Shown piece after piece: positions 41,301-48,600 of a stretch of 64,000 nt of DNA. The translations under genes and the position numbers were made by a program. The notes under the pieces were generated by a model, which worked only from the letters and a program-made list of their open reading frames with translations, did no database searches and was not told the origin of the DNA. The stretch covers positions 31,411,366 through 31,475,365 of the forward strand of contig NC_088777.1 of assembly GCF_954871325.1 (NCBI RefSeq), given 5' to 3'. Positions within the stretch are counted from its first letter, which is position 1. Every line of letters begins with the position of its first letter. The DNA comes from Gordionus sp. m RMFG-2023 (taxonomy: Eukaryota > Nematomorpha > Gordioida > Chordodea > Parachordodidae).

Positions 41301-44300
41301 TCTATAATAGTTTTCTCTATAAAATAATTCTCTTTAAACATAAAAAATTCTCTATAATAGTTTTCTCTATAAAATAATTCTCTTTAAACGACATTCTCTT
41401 TAATTGTTTTCTCTGTAAAAGTTTCTCTGTAAAAGTTTCTCTGTAAAATACATTCTCTATAAAATAATTCTCTATAAAATAATTCTCTATAAAAAAATTC
41501 TCTTTAAACAACATTCTCTTTAATTGTTTTCTCTGTAAAAGTTTCTCTGTAAAATACATTCTCTATTAAATAATTCTCTTATAAAAAAATTCTCTTTAAA
41601 CGACATTCTCTTTAATTGTTTTCTCTGTAAAAGTTTCTCTTTAAATGTTTTCTCTGTAATGGTTTCTCTGTAATGACGCGATACCATATTGATATTGTGC
41701 AATTAGATTATATTTTCAAAATACTATTTATTATACATGTATTTTTTTAAATAGCGATTTATTTTTATTTTATAAATTAAATAGTAAATTAAATACAATA
41801 TATTATATTCTCAAAATATTTTCAATTTTTATAAATTAAATATTAGTTTTATTTTTTTTAAATGCAATATAAAATATAGTATATGCTCAAAATATTATTA
41901 CCATTTTTATGAATATTAGTTTTATTTTTATAAATGCAATATAAAATATAGTATATGCTCAAAATATCCATTTTTATAAATAACAGTTTTATCATTTTTA
42001 TAAATTCAATATAATATTATCAAAATATTATCTTTTTACATGTATTTTTTAAATAATAAGCGATAATACTCGCTGAAAAATATGGTAAAATACCTATATA
42101 CCAGGTCGAATATAATTTTAAAAAATTCCGAGCCGGGCCTGAATTTTTTTTTAAAAAATATCCGGGCCGGGCCTTCAATTTTTAAATCCGGGCCGGGCCG
42201 GGCCGTAAAAATTTAAAACCGGGCCGGGCCGTGCAAATGGTGCCTTTGCAGGTCTCTGATAATTTTCAATATTAAATTCTACGTAGATATCAATAAAACA
42301 AACTATTCTTGATCACTCAAAAATAGAGGGTTTTTTTGTTTCATTCTTTTGAGCATGCTAAGCAGTTTACATAATTCTTTATTATACATTAGGGTGCAAA
42401 AGGAGATTCGGGATCTTCAGGTGAAGGCGGCAAACCAGGTTGGCCAGGTGACCCCGGCATGCCTGGTAAACCGGGAAAAGATGGTTTGCCGGGTCAGGCT
42501 GGGGATAAAGGACTGACGGGTTGGCCAGGAGAACCAGGAAGAGAAGGTCCTGCCGGGAGAAATGGCAAGGATGGGCTATCTGGACTCAAGGGAGAAGAAG
42601 GCCCGCCTGGATGGTCTGGTTTTATATTTATTTATTACACTTTCTTATTTTATATTTTAAATCCCTGAAAGTTTTAAATTATCTAGGATACATCTCCCCT
42701 CCTTTTTCTTTTATTTTCATCAAACTATGCATAAATTATATTTCATATTCCCAGATGAAATTCTAATCAATAAATGCCTTTATAGAACCCCCCCCCCCCC
42801 CAAAAAAAAACAACTTAATTATAAAATACAATTATGCTACAAATTCTATATATATTTTATATTGAAACAGGGAAAGATGGACCGGTAGGGCCTCACGGAC
42901 CACCAGGAGAGCCAGGTGAACCTGGGAAACCTGGGAGTTGCGATAAAATGTGTTATTCATCACCCGATTTTTCTCATATGGAATTCCCAGATAAATCTTT
43001 CAAAAGTTTAATATTTTTTGCTATTTTTTAAAAACGACAATTTTAATTTTTTTCAAAAAGTTTAAAAAATCCCGAAAGACTTAATTTCATTAAATTAGGC
43101 TCTTTAGGACAATGTATTAATCCTTAACCTTTCCATATGCAAAAAATATTTATATTCCGATAGCTTTTAAAATTATAACAAAATTAAAAATTGGATAGTG
43201 ATTTCGACTACCAATTCTTTCTTTCTTAAGCCATCAGTATAACACAATCTCTCTACACACTTTTCAAATCATTTAACACTAGATAATAACATTCATAGGC
43301 TTAGCGGCATTTTCTAGGTGCGAGGTGCTATTAGGTTAGTTTTCCCTAAATTTTATGGGAAGTCTTTAATTCCGTATATTGCAATCCTTTGACTATAATA
43401 CATATTTAAACAAATTATTTTTGTTTTTCACTTTGTTTTATAAAATGGCTTTATTTCAAAAAATTTAAAATTATTTTACTTCCTTTTTTTTCAAATTATT
43501 GTTTAAACGCTATATTATATACATTGGGGGGGGGGACGATGAGCTGTGAAGGGGGGGGGGGGTTTATTAGCTTATAAAATGATATTTACCAGAACAATCA
43601 AATTTCCGAAGAGGAGATCTTTTCCCCTTGTTACGCCAATGATCATACATTTGGGGATTTCACATCAAGTTTATTTTATTTCTCGTAACGAAATTATGCT
43701 CTCTCTTTAGTCGGCTTTCATCGCTAAATATTAGTTTATTCCGTTTCTCCGAAGTCCATCTTATATTTAAATGTCATTAAGTTTTATCTTTTCTTATTGC
43801 TGTCTTTTGGCCTAGTAAAATAGACGAAATATATTAACTAAAATTTATATCATAATAATAAATATAACCCACAAATACATTTTAGAGGACGATCTAGAGA
43901 GCCAATTAGCATGAGCCACGCCTTTTTAAAACTATTATATTAAGTCGAACCCGATAATATTTTTATTCCATTTTATCAATTTTCTTCTCAACTATCCTTG
44001 ACAATGTGTATCGGTGCGATTTGATCTTCGAATAATTTCTTGAACCCTGTATCTCTGAATATTTAGGCCAGCAGAAAATTTTATTTAAGAATTCTCTTCT
44101 TAACATGCATTAATAGAGAATTAACGTCAATACTTTCCAAGGATCATTAAGGGCCAGAAGAATGAATAAATTAGGAGAAAAATTATGCTTTTTTTATTAT
44201 TTTAATTAAAAATAAAATAAAAAATGATTTTTAAAAATAATTAAACAAAAAAATTATATTTAATGGTTTTTTTTTAAAGTACACCCCAATTTTTAATTTT

Positions 44301-46525
44301 GCCATAATTCTGAAATGGCAAATGTCTCAAAGTTATTTTTATACGTAAACTATAATATTCTTGTCCTAACACTCATTAAAAAAGTAGGTTCATGTTTTTC
44401 AATTTAAAAAATGATGGACCGTAAAAAATTTAATGTGATGGTTTTTTTTATTGGATTTAGAAATATAATATATCAAACCTTTTTTCAGGAATTACCATTT
44501 TATTTTAAAAAAATCTGGATTAGAATATTATTCTCTTTTTTGAAAGAAAAGAAGGGCATATATGCTGGGTGAAATATACTGCGTATACACAGATCTATTA
44601 ATTGTTAAATTTCGACATCAAAAATGATTTTATTTAATTAATATATAATAATAAATAATTTTCTAGAGGATATCGTGCCTACTTTGACAGCTGAAGTCAA
44701 TAAAGCAGCAGTACAAGATATATCTTCTATTTACAATCGTTGGGGTCGGAGCGAATGCCGAAAAGGGGCGATTAAAATTTATGATGGTATAATCAATTAT
44801 ATTTCCTCTTTTTTTATACCATCAATATTTAAATGTAAAAATTATAACCTTAAATGAAAGAGGTAAAAAAAATTATGGAAATTGAAACTTACCTCTTCTG
44901 AGCTTCTTTTATCTCTTTTTGATCAAATAAATCGATCCCAATTATTTTTAACATTAAAGTTGTAATTGCATCCTATATAATCGTTCTCTTAAAAATTCTT
45001 TTAACAAAAACACGAAATTTAAATAAATTATTTTAGGATACATAGCTGGTGGTCATTTCAACCAAGGTGATGGGGGTTCTAACTTTTTATGCTTGCCCAG
45101 TCAACCAACTTGGAAAGAACATGTTCCAGGCTTCCAATCTTTTGCTAAAATATATGGAACTGAGTATAGAATAAGAGTGTTTAATTATGAAGATGATCTA
45201 AATGTCGGAAGTAAACATAATCGTAAAAATGATAATGGTGAAAATTCAAGAGTATTGAAGAATAGATTCAGAAACAGGAGAAATTCTAAATCTAAGAGGC
45301 AAACTTATTTCAAGCATAATGGCGTCCCGAAGGAGTTAAGAATCAGTAGTCATCCTTTCAAGCAAAACAATTTTAAAATCCCCAACTTTGTCTCCAAAAC
45401 TGGGCTCAGTTTAAAAGATAGACCACTGGGTTCTAATTTCGATTCCATTCTAACCCGCTCTGGATCGGTCTGCTCGCTTTGCAGAGTTATTTTGAAGGCA
45501 GTTAATTCAATGTTTCCCGCTATGAGCCAATGTCCGCAAGGATGGTCACTGGAATACGAGGGATATCTCATGGCTTCGGCATCCGTCAAAAGTGGGAAAG
45601 GTAATGAGGAAAAAAAAGAAAGAAGGAGAAAAAAGGATTATGAAGATGAAAGAGACGAAGATATGGAAATCGAGGTTAATTATTATAATTGTTTAATTTT
45701 ATTGATTCAAACTTTTTTTTCAAATCTGATTTTGACAGCATAACCTACACCACGAATTAATGTAGTTAGGATTAGAAACTATCATTTTTTAAAAAAAATA
45801 GAGTGTTGTTTTTTTACTTAGATTCCTTTTTTAAAAAATGTGACTATTTCTCAGAAAAGAACACTACGTTACTAAAAATGCAATATAAAAGTATAATATT
45901 AAGCCATCTATGGAATGCCAAGGTTAATAATCAAAAGGGCATAGTAAATAAGTTTTTAGTCAAAAATATTCATCTGAGTTTAGATTTAATACCATTTGTT
46001 TTAAATAATTAAATAACACTATCTTTGATCAGTTATAAAAAGTTATTATATTTACATCGATAGACAAATTAGAATAATTTAATTATAAGGTTTCTTTCTC
46101 GTTTATTTGGGATAACAAAACGGCATAAATTTTTAAGTTATCGTTCAATCTTTGATCTTATATGCTTCTTATTTCACACTTTTAACTGTATCCTGGGAAA
46201 TCCTCATACTCATATAAATGATCAAGAATTTGAAAATTTTGTTTCGTGCAGTTGTTTATTTATCATGAAAAATATTCTTTTATAAGGCTGAAAATTTGTT
46301 TTAAAATCATCTTATACTTAGTATGGCGAATCAGTCAAAACTCGCGATTCCAATTCTCGTACATCTTACCTTTGCGTGGACGAAGAACCAGAGGCTTATG
46401 ATTTGCCCAATGAAACTATAGGACATGGCGCTGTTCTTTTCTTAGTCGAATCTCAGTGTGGGACGTTACCGTGTAATGTTTATCCTAGAGGACGAGAAAT
46501 CCCATGCGTTGTTTGTTCCATATAA
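16738..46525 (+). CDS. Membrane-anchored collagen with a short-chain-collagen-C4-type C-terminal domain
   Basis: Sixteen exons join with consistent phases into 3,558 nt (1,185 residues): 16738-17322, 17781-18297, 21345-21431, 21804-21967, 22370-22495, 24838-24963, 25221-25346, 26253-26378, 26899-27024, 27510-27635, 28102-28227, 42393-42618, 42871-43005, 44667-44786, 45037-45674, 46322-46525. Predicted order: cytoplasmic tail (1-68), one transmembrane helix (about 69-99), Ser/Asn-rich linker with a basic cluster, Gly-X-Y from about 410 to 844, then a domain with [47 protein letters not shown] and CVVC, diagnostic of the sponge spongin short-chain C4 family. Known members are secreted matrix proteins; here a type II membrane anchor is inferred. 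No close homologue of the N-terminal half is recognised. A missed exon inside long introns is possible. Confidence 0.88.
17781..18297 (+). CDS. Collagen gene exon 2: disordered juxtamembrane linker
   Basis: Encodes residues 196 to about 367, opening just after the acceptor CATTAAAG. It is Ser/Asn/Lys-rich and probably unfolded. A basic cluster [12 protein letters not shown] near residues 204-215 is a candidate shedding or processing site, by analogy with the furin-like sites that follow the anchor in membrane collagens; it is not a perfect RX(K/R)R. The exon ends ATGG|GTAAAA, phase 1, which matches the next exon. Confidence 0.75.
18441..19167. mobile_element. Intact 727-bp hobo-like hAT MITE in intron 2
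   Basis: Ends CAGAGACATGCAG and, inverted, GCATGCAGGTCTCTG. A perfect 8-bp TSD, atatttat, lies at 18433-18440 and 19168-19175. Both arms carry clusters of CCCGGCC/GGCCGGG words in an otherwise very AT-rich interior. No coding capacity. This is the reference copy for the family, seen also at 1623, 27067, 35486 and 37503. Confidence 0.92.
19360..20949. mobile_element. 1.6-kb element with GGGGAG...AGGGCTAGTCGGCGCAA inverted ends
   Basis: The left end GGGGAGACCAGGGCTAGTCGGCGCAA-like string at 19361-19387 pairs with the right end TTGCGCCGACTAGCCCTACTCCCC (to 20947). The site is flanked by TAG on both sides, read as a 3-bp TSD because flanking sequence resumes as TAGTCTAGGGG, matching the related unoccupied stretch at 19229-19245. 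A 3-bp TSD points to PIF/Harbinger- or CACTA-type elements. The interior has internal near-repeats with the word ATTATCAGGCTAAA at about 19898, 20043 and 20189. No transposase seen. Confidence 0.75.
21345..21431 (+). CDS. Collagen gene exon 3: short linker
   Basis: 87 nt, phase 1 to phase 1, encoding a polar stretch beginning [10 protein letters not shown] and ending near GWGYQ. The acceptor is ACAAAAG and the donor CCAAG|GTATTT. It was chosen because both neighbouring phases require it and it joins cleanly to the first Gly-X-Y exon. A read-through of about 95 further bases is possible but breaks phase with exon 4. Confidence 0.6.
21804..21967 (+). CDS. Collagen gene exon 4: Cys pair and start of Gly-X-Y
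   Basis: Begins [14 protein letters not shown], placing two cysteines (about 400 and 405) just before the triple helix, where they could link chains. Gly-X-Y then runs without a break ([13 protein letters not shown]...). The acceptor is ATATCTAG and the donor AAAGG|GTAAGT, phase 0, after a Y-position Arg. Confidence 0.85.
22370..28227 (+). CDS. Collagen gene exons 5-11: seven Gly-X-Y exons, each exactly 126 nt
   Basis: Exons 22370-22495, 24838-24963, 25221-25346, 26253-26378, 26899-27024, 27510-27635 and 28102-28227 each encode 42 residues, or 14 triplets. Each starts with an intact Gly codon after AG and ends after a Y residue before GT (phase 0). Lys-Asp-Gly and Trp-Pro-Gly or Trp-Ser-Gly recur at similar places (for example WPGKDG and WSGKDG), suggesting tandem exon duplication. 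Exon 7 has the only helix interruption: within [11 protein letters not shown] two expected glycines (about residues 545 and 548) are Ser and Lys, with the triplet register kept. Intron sizes run from 257 to 2,342 nt, and intron 9 holds a MITE. Confidence 0.9.
23127..23395. repeat. 269-bp MITE with TTAA target duplication, in intron 5
   Basis: Inverted ends TGATGCTTACTACC and GGTAGTAAGCATCA are flanked by TTAA at 23123-23126 and 23396-23399. TTAA targets with short inverted ends fit piggyBac-type non-autonomous elements. A string TGGCCTAGTCGG inside (about 23251-23262) resembles a tRNA A-box, but no convincing B-box follows at the right distance. Confidence 0.8.
27067..27330. mobile_element. 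264-bp hobo-like hAT MITE in intron 9
   Basis: Ends CAGAAACCTGCAGAGGTACC and GGACCTGTAGGTCTCTG match the family of 18441-19167, with the same GC-rich subterminal words. Flanks atatattt and atattgtt agree at 6 of 8, so the insertion is older than the 18441 copy. It begins only 42 bases after the exon 9 donor. Confidence 0.8.
28456..32181. mobile_element. 3.7-kb element with roughly 0.9-1.0-kb inverted ends, integrase-type remnant
   Basis: The termini are inverted copies starting CGTAATTTTTAAAGG. Both arms (about 28456-29413 and 31170-32181) contain several copies of a 100-130-bp unit with AAATAAAAGCTAATTTTAAT, GAAAGTCTTCATTCTTGG, GTATGACTTGGTCTGA and long G-runs (C-runs on the right). The middle (about 29440-29860, +) keeps protein-level traces of an integrase C-terminal region and a Cys-rich tail ([13 protein letters not shown]) like those of KRAB-A-2-like / Ginger-type integrase elements in invertebrates. 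It is a fossil with several breaks. Family assignment is tentative. No clear TSD found. Confidence 0.65.
32215..32330. repeat. Dispersed repeat fragment (copies also near 43540 and 61600)
   Basis: Shares the words TTATTAGCTTA, AACA(G/A)(G/T)C(G/A)AATTTCCGAAG and a following T/C-rich end with 43555-43650. A reverse-oriented relative lies at about 61590-61670. It looks like the tip of a multicopy element, probably hAT-like; boundaries are uncertain. Confidence 0.45.
32987..33203. repeat. 217-bp hAT-type MITE nested in the MULE
   Basis: Ends TAGTGTTGTTAAAC and GTTTATCAACACTA, with a perfect 8-bp TSD cctaataa at 32979-32986 and 33204-33211. The arms form a long imperfect palindrome (AACTCAATATTTTAGCC... 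against its inverse). It is the best copy of the family also found at 14909-15110. Confidence 0.88.
33605..33954 (-). pseudogene. C-terminal remnant of a MULE transposase
   Basis: Minus-strand translation gives [19 protein letters not shown], then HQYGYLF, then a second run with [20 protein letters not shown] and [15 protein letters not shown]. This order (WNVNxR..., basic helix, P-K-K..., R-I-x-x...EY) is that of the C-terminal part of Mutator-like transposases with FLYWCH relatives in animals. The two open runs are separated by a stop, and the catalytic core is absent, so the copy is dead. Confidence 0.6.
34066..35485. other. AT-rich part of intron 11, nothing recognised
   Basis: No ORF, repeat pair or element end could be supported. 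A few T/C-rich runs (about 34740-34800) are low-complexity only. Confidence 0.45.
35486..35650. mobile_element. Left-end fragment of the hobo-like hAT family
   Basis: Starts CAGAGAGCTGCAGAAGTACC and continues with GCCCGACC, AGCCCGG and GGCCCGGTCCGGG words, as in the copies at 18441 and 27067. No matching right end with a TSD is visible downstream, so this is a truncated copy. Confidence 0.7.
35990..37050. other. Compositionally distinct segment of intron 11, origin unknown
   Basis: About 1 kb that is visibly less A/T-rich than its surroundings and lacks long homopolymer runs. It includes an 80-codon frame at 36138-36380 (+), a polar sequence with EEYLENLL and RDPGKDSP, and a neighbouring frame with [21 protein letters not shown] overlapping its end. 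I recognise neither. It could be a host-gene pseudogene, an inserted foreign or organellar piece, or an unknown transposon. Confidence 0.35.
38168..38605 (+). pseudogene. hAT transposase C-terminal (dimerisation) fragment
   Basis: The frame ends with [20 protein letters not shown], then [20 protein letters not shown] and [20 protein letters not shown], the standard hAT-family C-terminal dimerisation region (LLEWW, [19 protein letters not shown], R..L.P). About 145 residues are open; the BED finger and catalytic core are missing from this copy. By position it is the transposase of the hobo-like family whose ends enclose it. Confidence 0.85.
38812..41678 (+). mobile_element. Mutator-like element with AGAGAAT tandem-repeat inverted ends
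   Basis: The left end starts CGTCATTACAGAGAAACC and the right end is its inverse GGTTTCTCTGTAATGACG. Each arm (about 38812-39150 and 41290-41678) is a satellite-like series of 11-15-bp units such as TTTTATAGAGAAT, TTTTACAGAGAATG and ACAGAGAAAAC. Between them lies a MULE transposase gene (+). No convincing 8-11-bp TSD was found. It is inserted inside the hobo-like hAT 37503-42258. Confidence 0.85.
39724..40657 (+). pseudogene. MULE transposase (FLYWCH-type relative), frameshifted
   Basis: Translation from 39724 gives [20 protein letters not shown], then [17 protein letters not shown], then [17 protein letters not shown], the DDE-type MULE core with the first catalytic Asp in ADGTF and the second in MIDFE. 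Further on come [22 protein letters not shown] (the conserved NN-xxE-xWH block) and PTIWKFIK. A 49-nt intron (40419-40467) then leads to [14 protein letters not shown] and [18 protein letters not shown], ending at 40657. A tandem duplication around ATGTCGCAATGCAT (about 40003-40032) shifts the frame in the middle. The N-terminal zinc-finger region was not found. Confidence 0.8.
42393..42618 (+). CDS. Collagen gene exon 12: Gly-X-Y
   Basis: 226 nt encoding 25 uninterrupted triplets ([19 protein letters not shown]...). It is separated from exon 11 by a 14.2-kb intron. The donor TGGTCTG|GTTTTA splits a Gly codon (phase 1), unlike the 126-nt exons. 226 nt is not a multiple of 126, so this end of the helix has a different exon history. 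Confidence 0.85.
42871..43005 (+). CDS. Collagen gene exon 13: end of the triple helix and Cys pair
   Basis: Completes the split Gly and ends the helix with [16 protein letters not shown], giving two cysteines (about 844 and 848) just after the last triplet. The donor is taken at CAAAA|GTTTAA (43006) because its phase 1 fits exon 14; without splicing the frame stops at 43029-43031. The donor is weak, so the exon end is the least certain of the C-terminal part. Confidence 0.7.
43540..43650. repeat. Dispersed repeat fragment with G-run
   Basis: A run of G then TTTATTAGCTTATAAAATGA and AATTTCCGAAGAGGAGATC, similar to 32215-32330. It ends near a CGCCAATG string. Probably the tip of a multicopy transposon in intron 13. 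Confidence 0.4.
44667..44786 (+). CDS. Collagen gene exon 14: start of the C4-like domain
   Basis: 120 nt, phase 1 to phase 1, encoding a polar leader and then [20 protein letters not shown], the N-terminal signature of the short-chain collagen C4 domain (compare YVRWGRTTCP in family members). The acceptor is ATTTTCTAG; a second AG two bases on would break phase. Confidence 0.85.
45037..45674 (+). CDS. Collagen gene exon 15: C4-like domain core with two insertions
   Basis: Encodes [38 protein letters not shown] and EYEGYLMA in the family order. Between IYGTEYR and SVCSLC lies a basic insertion of about 98 residues (about 951-1048, Asn/Arg/Lys-rich) where sponge members have a short loop. After YLMASAS comes a second insertion of about 30 residues, highly charged (KKERRRKKD then EDERDED), that runs exactly to the exon end. 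The donor is ATCGAG|GTTAAT, phase 0. Confidence 0.85.
46322..46525 (+). CDS. Collagen gene exon 16: C-terminal Cys-rich end
   Basis: Encodes [38 protein letters not shown] and a stop, the canonical end of the C4-type domain (compare ESRCGSLPCPPY and RELTCVVC). The acceptor is ATACTTAG. An AATAAA-like signal is seen near 46885, with other A-rich options nearer; the true poly(A) site is not determined. Confidence 0.88.
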   Translation, partial: YGESVKTRDSNSRTSYLCVDEEPEAYDLPNETIGHGAVLFLVESQCGTLPCNVYPRGREIPCVVCSI

Positions 46526-47350
46526 AAATATATATAATTTATGGACGAAAAAGAAAATATACAAGTCTTACTAGTAATCGTAATCAATGACTAAATATCA
46601 GTTGATTATAAATAGACTATTTTCGCTGTTTTAAAGGAAAATTGGGAGGTTATTTATTACATATTAGTTAATAGTTTAAATATATTTAGACAATTTATAA
46701 AAAAATAAATAAGTGCCTAATTAACTCGTTATATATGTATTATTTGTCATAGCGTTTTATTAAACATAATTTTATCATTATCATATTTTTATAATATATT
46801 TATAATGACTAAGAACCAAATTTTTTAAATATTTGAATAATCATATTTTAAATCAATGATTGTCTAGAATATCTTATTTTATATTAATAAAACGTTTTAT
46901 CTCATTCGTCTTAATATAAATAGCTATCACGGTTGGTCTTTTTATATTTGTATTAGAATTGGAAATTGGTTTAAATCCAATTTAATTAAGATATAAGGCA
47001 TTATATTATTTGAAAAACAAAATAGGTTCTCTGCTCTCGCGCATTCGTCTATTATTGAATCAATAGAAATATTATTTAAAATACTTTTTCCATTGTTCAA
47101 TAGTGGCAGCAAATTTAATTTTCCTATCCCATTGTTGATAGAATGTTTGTTTAACACGTTTGTTTTAATTCAGAATAGTGTTGTTATACCTAACTTTAGT
47201 CAACAATAAAACAGCGTTAGCCATATTTTTATTCAAAAATATTCGAATCAATCTTCAAGTTGAGACTCAACTTAGAAGCTTAATTTAATTTTTTAGGCTA
47301 AAGGCTTCACTAAGCCACAGTAGAGATGGTCTAAATTAGATAATTTAACT
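46526..47350. other. 3' flank of the collagen gene, nothing else recognised
   Basis: AT-rich DNA that should include the 3' untranslated region. A TAGTGTTGTTATACCTAAC string near 47174 resembles an end of the TAGTGTTG MITE family, but no partner end is visible. Confidence 0.4.
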
Positions 47351-47720
47351 AGAGATCTGCAAAAGTAAGCCCGGCTCGTATCCGACCCGAATCCGGTCAT
47401 AAAAAAATCGGGTACGGGCTGGGTCGGGCCTAATATTTTTCTTAAAAATTCGGGTCGGGTCAGGCTTAATATATATCCAAATTTATCAATTTTATGTTGA
47501 ATTTTTATTGTAAAATAAAAATATTTGATTTTATTTATAGAAACTAGACGCCATATAACATATATCTTTTATTTCGAGTAATTATAAAAATTAATTTCTA
47601 TATTTAAATAAATTTTGGCCGGACCAGACAGGTAAATTTTTATTTCGGGTTCGGGCCGGGCCAGCAAAACTTTTTAAAAAAATTTCGGGCCGGGCCAGGC
47701 TTGAAATATTAGGCCCGATG
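47351..47720. mobile_element. Fragment of a third hAT family (TAGAGATCTGCAAAAGTA end)
   Basis: Starts TAGAGATCTGCAAAAGTA followed by CCCGGCTCG and GGGTCGGGCC words. The inner part (about 47470-47570) is the reverse complement of 60600-60690, including ATATGTTATATGGCGTCTAG, so both are the same family in opposite orientation. The right boundary, around GGCCCGATGCAG, is not a recognisable terminus. Confidence 0.6.
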
Positions 47721-48440
47721 CAGCTCACTAAATTAAACAACACTAATTCAGAAGAGATTTTCCATATGAGCACGAATTAAGTGAGTATCACTTTTAGCCA
47801 CCATTAATTATTTACAATTCGGGTTACGTGTCTGATTACATTAAAATATGAACCTTTAAAAGGGCGTATTCTTCCATTGGATCAGGAAGATTATAATATA
47901 AAATAAATTATTTAATGAGATCAGATTATTTTTTTTTAAAAGGACCACATAATTGTATAAATTGTAAAATAATGTATAAAATCTTCTATACTTTCACTAA
48001 ATCACAGTATATTTTATAGGAACAAAATGATTGCAGAAAAGGTTATTTTTACAGTTTTTATCATTCTAATATGGGATTCCCGCCGTGTAAAACGAACTCG
48101 AATAATAAATATTTTTACATTTTAACCCTAATTTTAATTGTAAATTAGTATATTTGTTGGATATAACTTGAAAATAAAGCTTGAATGTTTTTCAAAAAAA
48201 TAAGATAATTTTGTGAAATCATAATATTATTAAAAGAGGACCGTATAAGGATAAAACTATGTTCTTCTAATCCGCAAAGAATAAAAATAAACTGCGATGT
48301 TTATATCAATCACCTGAAATTTTTTTTTATCTCAGTATGGCCTTATTGGCCGATTAAGTGTGACTTTTTTTTAGATAACTTTTGCATGAAGTATTATCCA
48401 CACGGGAATATTTTTCCGCGAATTATCCAAGATTTATAAA
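47721..48440. other. AT-rich spacer
   Basis: No supported gene or complete element. The stretch from about 48250 leads into the mariner remnant and probably includes more of it, too decayed for me to read. Confidence 0.4.
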
Positions 48441-48444
48441 ATCC

Positions 48445-48600
48445 CTGATCTAAATCCACCTGATTATTATGTGTAGAATGATTTCAAGATTTTAGTTTAT
48501 AAAAAAATTTGATCAGTGGAAGAAAAGATTGCCAGCTTCCATACAAGAAAGAAGCTACCTATTCAAGATATATTACATTAATTATTTAATATATTTTACA
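48445..48600 (+). pseudogene. mariner-type transposase C-terminal remnant
   Basis: Plus-strand translation from about 48450 reads PDLNPPDYYV, stop, NDFKILVYKKI, stop, SVEEKIASFHTRKKLPI. This matches the mariner block SPDLNPxDYYxWxxLKxxVY...SVEEL; the W expected after YYV is one of the stops. Only the end of the DDE region survives. Confidence 0.7.

Larger units (their letters stand above)
37503..42258 (+). mobile_element. hobo-like hAT carrying a partial transposase and a nested MULE
   Basis: Ends CAGAGACCTGCAGGCCCGG and, inverted, ...TTTGCAGGTCTCTG. A perfect 8-bp TSD, ataatttt, lies at 37495-37502 and 42259-42266. The left arm (37503-37690) and right arm (42120-42230) have dense CCGGGCCGGGCC repeats. 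Inside are a hAT dimerisation-domain coding remnant (38168-38605) and a complete-looking MULE insertion (38812-41678). Without the MULE the element is about 1.9 kb, so it is an internally deleted derivative of a full hAT. An approximately 85-bp segment is directly duplicated at about 37831-37914 and 37930-38016. Confidence 0.9.

Noticed and set aside
41317-41702. Repetitive [11 protein letters not shown] / ENYFIEN-like frames suggesting a repeat protein
   Set aside because: Produced by the AGAGAAT tandem units of the MULE right arm.
42787-42800. Long C-run before exon 13 as a regulatory tract
   Set aside because: Similar C- or G-runs occur at many transposon tips and introns here; it is not close enough to the acceptor to serve as its pyrimidine tract.
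42459-43031. Two small stand-alone collagen-like genes
   Set aside because: The frames continue into each other through a phase-1 intron and belong to the large collagen gene.
47591-47773. Minus-strand frame with SGPARPGPN-like composition
   Set aside because: Translation of GC-rich hAT subterminal repeats.
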